Below are positions 7,547-15,370 of a DNA stretch of 64,000 nucleotides, one piece after another. Every line of letters begins with the position of its first letter. Within the stretch, counting starts at the first letter, position 1. The position numbers and the translations under genes are program-made. Source of the stretch: an uncultured Oscillibacter sp. Its GTDB lineage: Bacteria; Bacillota; Clostridia; Oscillospirales; Oscillospiraceae. Where the stretch lies: NCBI GenBank assembly GCA_947365245.1, contig CANAWG010000005.1, forward strand, positions 62,001 to 126,000, given 5' to 3'. The notes beneath the pieces are model-generated. The model had not been told where the DNA came from, did no database searches, and saw only the letters and a program-made list of their open reading frames with translations.

Positions 7547-8914
7547 TCAGTAGCCGTTGACCATCACGTCCAGCACTTTCCCCGCCACAGTGCCGGCCAC
7601 GGCGTTTCCGCCGCCGCCGTTCTCCACCAGCACCACAAAGGCGTAGGGCGCGTTTTCGTTCCGCAGAAAGCCCGCGAACCAGGCGTGGGGCGCCTGCCCC
7701 TCTCCCACCTCGGCGGTGCCGGACTTGGCGCACAATTCCATGTTGGGAAACCGTCCAGCGCCGTAGGTCCTCTCCACGTTGGCGGCCATCATGTCCGCCA
7801 GCTTCTCCGCCGTGGCGGCGCTCACCAGCGACCCGGTCTTTCCGGGGATGTGGGGGAGAGACGGCACCCCCAGGGCGTTTTTCGTCCGCAGGATCAGATA
7901 CGGCTCCGCCGCCCGGCCGCCGTTTGCGACGGCCCCCATGTAGACCATCAGGGCGCAGGGATTCACCAGGTCCTGGTCCTGTCCCACGCCGGCCCAGCCA
8001 AGGCGGCCCTCCGTCATGCCCTCCCAGCCAAAGGAGCCCCGGGCGGTGGGCAGGCCGTCCACGCTGTACGCGGCGGTGAGGCCCGCCTTCTCCGTATATT
8101 TCCGCAGGGTGTCCGCCCCCAGCTCAGACGCGATCTGGGCAAAGGCGGCGTTGCAGCTGTTGGCAAAGGCGTCCTCAATGTGCTGCTCCCCGTGGGTCCC
8201 GGAGCAGACAATGGTCTCCTCCCCCACCTGCACGCTGCCGGAGCAGGTCCAGGTGCGCTCCTTCAGGTCCGGGATGTTCTCCAGAGCCGCCGCCAGCGTG
8301 ACGGTCTTGTAGACGGAGCCGGGGGTGAAGACGGAGGAGAGAAAGCGGTTGAGATACGCGCCCTTCCAGCGGTCGCCGGTCTCGATGTCCTCCGGGACGC
8401 GGAGGGGGTCATAGCTGGGGGCGGAGACCATGCAGAGGATCTCCCCGGTCTTGTAGTTGTACACCGCCACCGTGCCGGCATGGCCGTTCAGAGCCCGGTA
8501 GGCCTCGTAGTTGTACCGGGCGTCCAGGGTCAGGTACAGCTCCCCGCCCCGCTTCGCGCCAAAGGCCCCGTTTAAGAGGCTGTAGCCCGTCAGCTTGTCG
8601 GCAAAGGCGTTGAGGGCCCCGGTGCCGATGCTGCCCTGCAAATCCCCCACCGCGTGGAGGGTGGCCTTGCGGACGGTCTCGCCGTCGTAGTAGACCCGCT
8701 TTCCGTCCTCCACCCAGGACAGGGCGTCCCCGTCCCGGTCCAGCACCGTCCCCGCCGCCAGCTGGCCCGCGGAGTTATAGAGGTGGCGGTTAAAGGCCGA
8801 GGAGGCCCAGCTGCCGGCGCTCAGGAAGTACCGGACCAGAAAGAGGACCAGTCCCGCCGCCAGCAGCAGCGCCAGGATCCGGCAGACCAGAGCCCGCTGT
8901 TCAATCTTCTTCAT
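7547..8914 (-). CDS. Penicillin-binding protein, transpeptidase (PbpA/FtsI type)
   Basis: Class B PBP cross-linking peptidoglycan; 455 residues. One N-terminal membrane anchor (about 10-32), a dimerisation/pedestal region, then the transpeptidase domain with SVYK at 200-203 (nucleophile S200), SCN at 253-255 and KSGT at 397-400. It is shorter than classical PBP2/FtsI, resembling actinobacterial PbpA. The start ATG 8914 overlaps the end of the SEDS gene by 14 nt, so the pair is translationally linked as expected for a SEDS polymerase and its partner. GGAGG precedes the start. Confidence 0.92.
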   Translation of the reverse strand: MKKIEQRALVCRILALLLAAGLVLFLVRYFLSAGSWASSAFNRHLYNSAGQLAAGTVLDRDGDALSWVEDGKRVYYDGETVRKATLHAVGDLQGSIGTGALNAFADKLTGYSLLNGAFGAKRGGELYLTLDARYNYEAYRALNGHAGTVAVYNYKTGEILCMVSAPSYDPLRVPEDIETGDRWKGAYLNRFLSSVFTPGSVYKTVTLAAALENIPDLKERTWTCSGSVQVGEETIVCSGTHGEQHIEDAFANSCNAAFAQIASELGADTLRKYTEKAGLTAAYSVDGLPTARGSFGWEGMTEGRLGWAGVGQDQDLVNPCALMVYMGAVANGGRAAEPYLILRTKNALGVPSLPHIPGKTGSLVSAATAEKLADMMAANVERTYGAGRFPNMELCAKSGTAEVGEGQAPHAWFAGFLRNENAPYAFVVLVENGGGGNAVAGTVAGKVLDVMVNGY

Positions 8915-10721
8915 ACGGTTCCTCCGTTTCCCGGGCAAAGGGGTCCCCCACGGGCTCCGCCCGCCGCCTTGCCTCCTCCGTCAGACGGCGGGAGGGCCCT
9001 CGCCGGATGGCGAAGCTGGCGTTTTCCCGGGTGTCCGTCGCCTTCAAAAAGGCCAGAAGCCCCCAGGCGGACATCATGGCGGAGCCGCCGTTGGAGACAA
9101 AGGGGAACGTCACGCCGGTGAGAGGCAGCAGGTCCACGGAGCCAAAGACGTTCAGGCAGGTCTGGAACACCAGCAGCGAAGCGGCGGCGCAGGCGGCGAT
9201 CGTGTAGAAGCTGGACCGCCCCACCCGGACGGCCCGGGCGGCGAAAAAGGCCAGGGTGACAATGGACCCCACCGCCAGCACGGCGATCAGGAGGCCCCAC
9301 TCCTCGCAGAGCATCCCGAAGACCAGGTCCGTGTCCGCCGCGGCGATGCGGTGGAGCCAGCCCTCCCCCGCCCCCATGCCCAGAAGCCCCCCGGAGGCGG
9401 CGGCGGACATGGTGCGGGTCTGCTGGTAGCCGGTGGTGGAGGCGGCCTCCCAGGCGTGGCCCCAGGAGGCGAAGCGGCCCAGAATGTACGGCTTAAAGCG
9501 CAGGATAATCCCCGCGCCGAACACCGCCCCGCCGCAGATCAGCGCCAGGGTGGCAAAGTCCCCGGAGCGGAGATAGGCGATGACCAGGAACGTGACAAAG
9601 AAGATGGCCGCCGTGCCGAAGTCGCTCATCAGCCCCAAAAGGCCGATGCAAACGCCCGTCAGCACGATGAAGAGCGTCAGGTTCCGCCGCCGGAACAGCC
9701 GCTCCAGCGTGGCGGAGCCGGCGAAGATATAGCAGATCTTGGCGATCTCCGAGGGCTGGAAAGAGAGCCCGCCGATGGAGATCCAGTTCACCGCGCCGTA
9801 TTTGGCGCTGCCCAGCACCAGCGTGATCCCCAAAAGGCCGATGGCCGCCGCGGCCATGAGCCAGCGGTTCTTCTGCACCCGGGTGAGGTCCCGGAGGAAG
9901 ATGCCCAGCACCAAAAAGAGCCCCAGTCCCAGCACGATGGCCAGAAACTGCTTGAACAGGCTCCCCGGGGCGCTGGAGGCCGTCACCGCCAGGGAGAGGG
10001 TGGAGAGAAAAAAGGCGATGGTCTCCAGCTCAAAGCCCACACAGCGGGTGGCGCGCAGCACGGCGAAATAGACCCACATCACCGCCGTCAGCCCCAGAAA
10101 GGCCAGGGGGATGGACACCGGCGCCGTCTCCCCCGCCGCCACGATCAGCTGGAGGCAGGATAAGACCTGGAACACCGTCAGCCACAAAAAGGAGGGGAAG
10201 ATGGCGGCGGGACGCTCATTGCGCCGCAGCCGCTCCTGCTCCTCCCGCTGCTGCACCGTCTGTGGCAGGAGCACCAGCGGCACGCCGCCTAAGGTGATGG
10301 TATCCCCCATGGCCACCGGGGCGGAGCCCTCCACAGTGACACCGCCCACCTCCGTGCCGCCCTTGGAGCCCAGGTCGTAGAGGGTCCACCCCTCGTCCTC
10401 CCCCCGGCACAAGGCCGCGTGCTGGCGGGAGACGCTGGGATACCCCAGGCACACGTCGGCGCTCCGGGCCCGGCCGATGATGTTCTCCCAGTGGGTCAGG
10501 GGGATGGCGGCGCCGTTGGGCAGACTCAAGAGCCCCCAGGTCTCCGGCGTGTGGGGGATCTTCAGCAACGAGCGCACCGCCCGCCACAAAATCAGCACCG
10601 CCAGCACCGGGAACAAAAAACGCACGAAAGCGGTGTACCAGACGCCCGCAAGCGGATGCTCCGCCAGCAGTCCGCACACCGCGTCCAAAAGAGCCTGGAG
10701 CGGTGCGGTCAGCTGTTCCAT
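8901..10721 (-). CDS. FHA domain fused to an FtsW/RodA-family SEDS glycosyltransferase
   Basis: 606 residues. After one membrane helix (about 28-48) an FHA domain follows (about 75-155) with IIGRARSADVCL, VSRQHA and LYDLGSKGGTEV. The usual Asn of the SxNGT motif is Gly here. The rest is a polytopic SEDS domain ending in LPLTGVTFPFVSNGGSAMMS, the FtsW/RodA signature, with the CEEWGLL loop before it. SEDS proteins polymerise lipid II into glycan strands; FHA domains bind phosphothreonine, suggesting kinase control. First gene of an operon with the PBP. The C-terminus is long and charged. Confidence 0.9.
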   Translation of the reverse strand: MEQLTAPLQALLDAVCGLLAEHPLAGVWYTAFVRFLFPVLAVLILWRAVRSLLKIPHTPETWGLLSLPNGAAIPLTHWENIIGRARSADVCLGYPSVSRQHAALCRGEDEGWTLYDLGSKGGTEVGGVTVEGSAPVAMGDTITLGGVPLVLLPQTVQQREEQERLRRNERPAAIFPSFLWLTVFQVLSCLQLIVAAGETAPVSIPLAFLGLTAVMWVYFAVLRATRCVGFELETIAFFLSTLSLAVTASSAPGSLFKQFLAIVLGLGLFLVLGIFLRDLTRVQKNRWLMAAAAIGLLGITLVLGSAKYGAVNWISIGGLSFQPSEIAKICYIFAGSATLERLFRRRNLTLFIVLTGVCIGLLGLMSDFGTAAIFFVTFLVIAYLRSGDFATLALICGGAVFGAGIILRFKPYILGRFASWGHAWEAASTTGYQQTRTMSAAASGGLLGMGAGEGWLHRIAAADTDLVFGMLCEEWGLLIAVLAVGSIVTLAFFAARAVRVGRSSFYTIAACAAASLLVFQTCLNVFGSVDLLPLTGVTFPFVSNGGSAMMSAWGLLAFLKATDTRENASFAIRRGPSRRLTEEARRRAEPVGDPFARETEEPYEED

Positions 10722-10753
10722 ATCCTCATCCCCCTCTCGCCAGTTCTATCGGT

Positions 10754-10782
10754 AGTATATCATTTTTCCGGCCCGCTGTACA
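10754..10782 (-). promoter_or_regulatory. Promoter of the FHA-SEDS/PBP operon
   Basis: Minus strand TGTACA, 17 bases, TATACT, about 33 bases before the ATG at 10721. Confidence 0.55.
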
Positions 10783-10841
10783 GTCTCCCTCCGCTTCCTT
10801 TTTATTTTGCCGGGAATTTGAGCGAAATTTTCCTTTCCCTC

Positions 10842-10870
10842 TTGACCTTTTGAGGGAAATCCATTAGAAT
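10842..10870 (+). promoter_or_regulatory. Promoter of the radical SAM gene
   Basis: TTGACC, exactly 17 bases, TAGAAT. Transcription would begin near 10877, giving a leader of about 75 nt. Confidence 0.7.
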
Positions 10871-10952
10871 TATGTACTGCATACGGGCTCCGTGGGGCGG
10901 CGCCCCCCGGTTTCCCCGGCTCCTATCCACACTATGAAAGGCCGATCAAATC

Positions 10953-11840
10953 ATGACACACCCCTACAAGACCCGGGAGGGCGGCGCGACGGTGACGATC
11001 TTCGTTCCCTACGACTGCAAAAACCACTGCCCTTTCTGTATCAATAAAGAGGAATATGCGGATATGACGGGCTTCTCCCTGGAGAAGATCTGCGCCAGCA
11101 TTCGGCGGATGGACGCCATCACCCCCCGGTGCGACTTTGTGTTTACCGGCGGCGAGCCCCTGTCCGACCTAGGCGCGCTCCAGGTGATGCTGGACGAGAT
11201 TCCCACCACCCACAAGGTCTATATCAACACCACCCTCCCTGTGTCCCAGCACCAGTCCGAAGAGGACGTGCTGGCGTTTCTGGAGCGGAACAAGCACAAG
11301 ATCACCTGCGTCAACGTCTCCCGTCACATGCAGAAGTATGTGGTGGAATCCAACGACGGCCTGCTCTCCCGCCTGCCGGTGCGCTTCCGGGTGAACTGCG
11401 TGCTGTACAAGGACTACCCCGCCAAGGATCTCGTCCCCTATCTGGAGCGGTTCCGCAAGATCCCCGGGGCCTCCATCCAGTTCCGGTTCGACTACACCGC
11501 CACCACGCCGGAGAACCTCTACGACGAGGAGCACGACAAGATCCTCCAGGACCTCAAGCAGATCGCCCGGTACACCGGCCTGGACGGCTGCCGGATGCGC
11601 TGCGGCTTCCACTTCGACTATCAGGGCATGGAGCTGACCTACCACAAGACCCTGCCCTACTCCACCATCGTGGAGACCGACCCGGCAGACGGCGTGACCT
11701 ACGACATCCTCTACGACATCCTCATCAAGCAAAACGGCGACATCCACTCCGACTGGACGGGCGTTCTGCTGGATGTGGACGCCTACGAAAAGGTGGTCTA
11801 CGAGCCCTACGACCTCCGGTGGCTTGCGAGGATCGCGTAA
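10953..11840 (+). CDS. Radical SAM protein of unknown substrate
   Basis: 295 residues with the radical SAM cluster motif CKNHCPFC (cysteines 22, 26 and 29) and the glycine-rich SAM-contact FTGGEPLSD. The middle shows NVSRHMQKYV and RFRVNCVLYKD strands typical of the partial TIM barrel. No C-terminal cluster of cysteines for a second iron-sulfur centre, so not a SPASM protein. It stands alone between its own promoter and terminator, which gives no pathway clue. Start ATG 10953 has a weak ribosome binding site (GAAAGG). The reaction is unknown. Confidence 0.85.
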   Translation: MTHPYKTREGGATVTIFVPYDCKNHCPFCINKEEYADMTGFSLEKICASIRRMDAITPRCDFVFTGGEPLSDLGALQVMLDEIPTTHKVYINTTLPVSQHQSEEDVLAFLERNKHKITCVNVSRHMQKYVVESNDGLLSRLPVRFRVNCVLYKDYPAKDLVPYLERFRKIPGASIQFRFDYTATTPENLYDEEHDKILQDLKQIARYTGLDGCRMRCGFHFDYQGMELTYHKTLPYSTIVETDPADGVTYDILYDILIKQNGDIHSDWTGVLLDVDAYEKVVYEPYDLRWLARIA

Positions 11841-11876
11841 GGTCCGCGGCCAAACCTCACCTCCGCGCAGACAGAC

Positions 11877-11908
11877 CAACGGCGCCCCGCCTGGGGGCGC
11901 CGTTTTCC
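11877..11908 (+). terminator. Terminator of the radical SAM gene
   Basis: Eleven-base stem AACGGCGCCCC with GGGGCGCCGTT, five-base loop, then TTTTCC. Confidence 0.8.
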
Positions 11909-12002
11909 TATGCCCCGAACCGCTCACATTTTTCACCGGATGCGCGAAACTTTCTCCCCGGAAATCCGTCTATACAGGTAACGACACAAAGGAGGGACCG
12001 TG

Positions 12003-13241
12003 ATGAAAAGAACTTTCCCGCGCCTATTCTGCCTGGCACTGGCGCTGCTCCTGCTCACCGGCTGCGGCGGGACCGCCGCCCCCAGGAGCCTGACGGCGGA
12101 TTTGAAAGCCCGGACCCCCGACCTCCCGCCTATCACGGAGGCCCAGGCCGAGGCCCTGACCGCCTTCTCCCTGGACTTGCTGCGGGAGAACTGGACCGGG
12201 GAGAACCTTCTCCTCTCCCCTCTCTCCGTCCTCTCCGCCCTGGGCATGGCCGCCAACGGGGCCGGAGGCCGGACCCTGACCCAGATGGAGGCCGTCCTGG
12301 GCCTGCCTGTGGGAGAGCTGAACGGCTCCCTGGCCGCCTGGCGCGCCGGACTGCCCGCCGGGAAGGACTGCCGGGTGGACCTGGCCAACTCCCTCTGGCT
12401 CCGGGACGACGGGAAGCTTGAGGCCGGCCGGGACTTTTTGCAGGCCGCCGCGGACTGGTACGGCGCGGAGGTGTTTCCCGCGGCGTTTGACGGCGGAACG
12501 CTCCGGGACATCAACGGCTGGGTGGAGAAAAACACCCACGGCATGATCCTGGAGATCATCCAAGAAATCCCGGACGAGGCGGTCCTCTATCTCATCAACG
12601 CCCTGGCCCTGGAGGCGGAGTGGGAGACAATCTACAGGGAAGACCAGGTGCGGGAGGACCGGATCTTCACCGCGGAGAACGGCCGGGAACAGCCGGTGAC
12701 GCTGATGTACTCCAGCGAGGGATTCTATCTGGAGGACACCCACGCCCAGGGCTTTCTGAAACCCTACAAAGGCGGTCAATGGGCCTTTGCCGCCCTGCTG
12801 CCGGAGGAGGGCATGGGCCTTGCGGACTACGCCGCCTCCCTCACCGGGGAGGGGCTCTACGAGATATTGGCAAATGCGGAGGCCAGAGAGGTCTACGCCG
12901 CTATCCCTAAATTCCAGAGCGAATACGGCGCGGAATTATCCGACAGCCTGAAAGCCCTGGGCATGACCGACGCCTTTGACTGGGCGGCCGCCGACTTCTC
13001 CCCCATGGGCTCCTCCCCCAACGGCCCGCTGTATATCAGCAAGGTGCTCCACAAGACCTTTCTCTCCGTGGACGAGAAAGGCACCAGGGCCGGAGCCGCC
13101 ACAGCGGTGGCAATGGACGCCGGCGGAGCCGCTCCCGGCATGGTGCCGGAGGTCTATCTGGAGCGCCCCTTCCTCTACATGCTGGTGGACCTGGAGACCA
13201 ATCTGCCCGCTTTCATCGGGGCTGTGACGACCATGGAATAG
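12003..13241 (+). CDS. Serpin-family protease inhibitor, lipoprotein
   Basis: Serine (or cysteine) protease suicide inhibitor on the cell surface. 412 residues; signal peptide with lipobox LTGC, lipidated C21. The body is a full serpin: NLLLSPLSVLSALGMAANGA near the start, NAIYF-like NALALEAEW in the shutter region, the hinge DEKGTRAGAATAVAM, and the C-terminal signature RPFLYMLVDLETNLPAFIG. The reactive loop between hinge and PEV is about 20 residues and rich in Ala, Gly, Met and Val. ATG 12003 is better spaced from GGAGGG than the adjacent GTG 12000. Confidence 0.93.
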   Translation: MKRTFPRLFCLALALLLLTGCGGTAAPRSLTADLKARTPDLPPITEAQAEALTAFSLDLLRENWTGENLLLSPLSVLSALGMAANGAGGRTLTQMEAVLGLPVGELNGSLAAWRAGLPAGKDCRVDLANSLWLRDDGKLEAGRDFLQAAADWYGAEVFPAAFDGGTLRDINGWVEKNTHGMILEIIQEIPDEAVLYLINALALEAEWETIYREDQVREDRIFTAENGREQPVTLMYSSEGFYLEDTHAQGFLKPYKGGQWAFAALLPEEGMGLADYAASLTGEGLYEILANAEAREVYAAIPKFQSEYGAELSDSLKALGMTDAFDWAAADFSPMGSSPNGPLYISKVLHKTFLSVDEKGTRAGAATAVAMDAGGAAPGMVPEVYLERPFLYMLVDLETNLPAFIGAVTTME

Positions 13242-13268
13242 AGAGACCCGGCCGGTCCGCCCGCGGCA

Positions 13269-13329
13269 GACCCCACGGTGAGACGCGATCCCCCGCCGGG
13301 GGATCCGGTCCGCCGTGGGGTCTCTTTTT
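13269..13329 (+). terminator. Terminator of the serpin gene
   Basis: Outer 11-bp stem AGACCCCACGG with CCGTGGGGTCT and an inner hairpin GATCCCCCG/CGGGGGATC, followed by CTTTTTC. Confidence 0.8.
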
Positions 13330-13339
13330 CCATCCGCAC

Positions 13340-13368
13340 TTGACAGCCCCATTTAAAATGGTTATAAT
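13340..13368 (+). promoter_or_regulatory. Consensus SigA promoter of the GntR/ABC operon
   Basis: TTGACA and TATAAT separated by exactly 17 bases, a perfect consensus, implying very strong basal transcription unless repressed. Confidence 0.92.
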
Positions 13369-13388
13369 GTACTTATACAACCAGTACA
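13368..13388 (+). promoter_or_regulatory. Probable GntR (YtrA-type) operator
   Basis: Perfect inverted repeat TGTACT, nine bases, AGTACA. It begins at the last base of the -10 hexamer and covers the transcription start, the ideal place for autorepression by the first gene product. Confidence 0.7.
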
Positions 13389-13415
13389 CTATAGAGGAGA
13401 GGCACAGATGCGGCC

Positions 13416-13793
13416 ATGGAGATTATCATCAGCTGCAGCGCCAACAAGCCGATCTACGAACAGATCACCTCACAGATCAAGGCCATGATTATGAGCGGCC
13501 AGCTGCAAACCGGGAAGTCCATCCCCTCCATGCGCGCCCTGGCCAAATCCCTTCACGTCAGTGTGATTACCGTCCAAAAGGCCTATGAGGAGCTGCAGCG
13601 GGACGGATTCATTGAGACCAGTGTGGGCCGGGGGAGCTTTGTATCCGCGCAGAACAGGGAGTTTTACCAGGAGGAGCAGCAGCGGCTCGCGGAGGAGCAT
13701 CTGCAGGCCGCCGCGGAGATCGGACGGATTCACAATATCCCGCTGGCAAAGCTCACAGAGCTGCTGGCGCTGTTCTACCGGGGGGAGGAATGA
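13416..13793 (+). CDS. GntR-family transcriptional regulator, YtrA subfamily
   Basis: 125 residues: winged helix-turn-helix at about 10-75 (KPIYEQITSQIKAMIMSGQL, SIPSMRALAKSLHVSVITVQKAYEEL, GRGSFV) with only a short helical tail, the hallmark of YtrA-type regulators that control ABC exporters responding to cell-wall or peptide stress. The only usable start in frame is ATG 13416; a GAGGAG site is about 14 bases upstream, longer than usual. The last 4 nt overlap the ABC ATPase gene. Confidence 0.9.
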   Translation: MEIIISCSANKPIYEQITSQIKAMIMSGQLQTGKSIPSMRALAKSLHVSVITVQKAYEELQRDGFIETSVGRGSFVSAQNREFYQEEQQRLAEEHLQAAAEIGRIHNIPLAKLTELLALFYRGEE

Positions 13794-14656
13794 CCGTGGA
13801 ACCCATTTTGCAGATCGAGGACCTGACAAAGCATTTTCCCGGGTTCTGCCTGGACCACCTCTCCCTCTCCCTTCCAAAGGGAACCATTATGGGCCTGATC
13901 GGCGAAAACGGTGCGGGGAAGACCACCGTCATCAACCTGATCCTCCACGCCGTGGAAAAGGACGGCGGCGAGATCCGGGTCTTCGGCAGGGATCATCTCC
14001 GCTGTGAAAAGGAGATCAAGCAGATGATCGGCATCGTGCAGGACCAGTGCAATCTGCCCGCCATGTTCTCCATCCGGGACGTCGAGCAGGTCATGCGGCG
14101 CATCTATACCGGCTGGGACAGCACCCGCTACCGGGCGCTGGCGGAGCAGTTCCGTCTTCCGTCGGAAAGGCCGCTCTCCGCGTTCTCCAGGGGTATGAAG
14201 GCCAAGCTGAGCTTCGCCATCGCCCTGGCCCATGGCGCGAGGCTGCTGATTCTGGACGAGGCCACCAGCAATCTCGACCCCGTCATGCGGGACGACATCC
14301 TGGACCTGCTCCTGGACTTCATGCAAGACGAGGAAAACGGCGTTCTGTTCTCCTCCCACATCACCGGAGACCTGGCCAAAATCTCGGACAACATCGCCTT
14401 TCTCCACCAGGGAAAGCTGCTGCTCTGCAAGCCAAAGGACGAGCTGATCTACCGCTGGGGGCTGCTCCACTGCGGCGAGCGGCTCTTCCGGCGGATGGCC
14501 CCCGGCGACATGCTGGCCTGGTGCCGACAGGACTATGAGTACCAGGTCCTGGTGGCCGACCGGGACGCGGTATCCGGAAAATACGGCAGCTGCGTCATGG
14601 ACCCCGCCTCCCTGGACGACATCATGCGGCTCTATATTCGAGGTGAACGTGCATGA
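13790..14656 (+). CDS. ABC transporter ATP-binding protein (YtrB-like)
   Basis: 288-residue ATPase. Walker A GENGAGKTT, Q-loop IVQDQC, signature-like region SAFSRGMKAKLSFAIALAHG, Walker B LLILDEATSNLDP and switch SSHITGDLA. About 60 residues follow the ATPase core, as in YtrB/BcrA-like exporters. Start ATG overlaps the regulator's stop (ATGA), and its own stop overlaps the permease gene. The substrate is unknown; bacitracin- or lantibiotic-type envelope stress is the common theme of the family. Confidence 0.9.
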   Translation: MTVEPILQIEDLTKHFPGFCLDHLSLSLPKGTIMGLIGENGAGKTTVINLILHAVEKDGGEIRVFGRDHLRCEKEIKQMIGIVQDQCNLPAMFSIRDVEQVMRRIYTGWDSTRYRALAEQFRLPSERPLSAFSRGMKAKLSFAIALAHGARLLILDEATSNLDPVMRDDILDLLLDFMQDEENGVLFSSHITGDLAKISDNIAFLHQGKLLLCKPKDELIYRWGLLHCGERLFRRMAPGDMLAWCRQDYEYQVLVADRDAVSGKYGSCVMDPASLDDIMRLYIRGERA

Positions 14657-15312
14657 CGGGATTGATTACAAAGGACCTTTTGGTCCTCAAACGGTGCTTT
14701 CATCGGCTCTACCGGCTGGCCGGCGGTCTTCTCCTCCTGGGGGCGGTCCTCCTGTTTCCCCAGCAGGGCGCACACTATATCGCGCTCCTGCTGCCGGCAA
14801 TGGGCGCCGCTTTCCTCACGGAGATCGTCAAGGTGGACGAGAAGAGCGATTGGAGAGGCTATCTCCCCGCTCTGCCGGTCACCAGCCGGGAGATCGTCCT
14901 GAGCAAATATCTGTTCTGCGGCCTGCTGCTGACGGCCTGTTCCCTCCTGTCCGCCGCTCTGTGCGCGGCCGCGGCGCTGCTGGGGCATTTTGCGTTGGAG
15001 ACGCTTCTCACCGATTACATCACAGGCGTCCTGTTCGCCCTTTTGATGGTGTGCTTTGCCATCCCCGGCGGCTTCCTCTTCAAAAACGAATCCTGCACGG
15101 GGGCCATGATGATCGCCTGCACCCTCATGGCGGCCGTCCGCGGCGCGGGAGCGGACACGCTCCTGCTCGGCTCCCCGTCTCCTATTTTGTATCTCGCGTT
15201 GGCGGCAATGGCCGCGCTGATGGTGTGCGTCTCCTATCCCATCGCGCTGAGGATCTACTCCGCGAAGCGATACGCATCCGCCGGTGCGGACTGTGGGGAG
15301 GCCCCCCAATGA
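14653..15312 (+). CDS. ABC-2 type permease
   Basis: 219 residues with six hydrophobic helices, the membrane partner of the preceding ATPase. It opens with MTGLITKDLLVLKR, the amphipathic start seen in ABC-2 permeases of YtrA-type operons (ABC2_membrane_5-like). Its ATG overlaps the ATPase stop by 4 nt. A bidirectional terminator follows. Confidence 0.82.
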   Translation: MTGLITKDLLVLKRCFHRLYRLAGGLLLLGAVLLFPQQGAHYIALLLPAMGAAFLTEIVKVDEKSDWRGYLPALPVTSREIVLSKYLFCGLLLTACSLLSAALCAAAALLGHFALETLLTDYITGVLFALLMVCFAIPGGFLFKNESCTGAMMIACTLMAAVRGAGADTLLLGSPSPILYLALAAMAALMVCVSYPIALRIYSAKRYASAGADCGEAPQ

Positions 15313-15338
15313 TGATACGCGGACTTCGCGGGAAAAAT

Positions 15339-15370
15339 GGAAAGCGGACGGCTGCGCCGTCCGCTTTTCT
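15339..15370. terminator. Bidirectional terminator between the ABC operon and selD
   Basis: Ten-base stem AAGCGGACGG with CCGTCCGCTT and a five-base loop, A-rich on the left and TTTTCT on the right. Confidence 0.85.

Noticed and set aside
13408-13488. 26-codon frame starting at an ATG eight bases ahead of the GntR start
   Set aside because: It has the better spaced ribosome binding site, but the short product overlaps the regulator out of frame and shows no feature; at most it is a leader affecting initiation.
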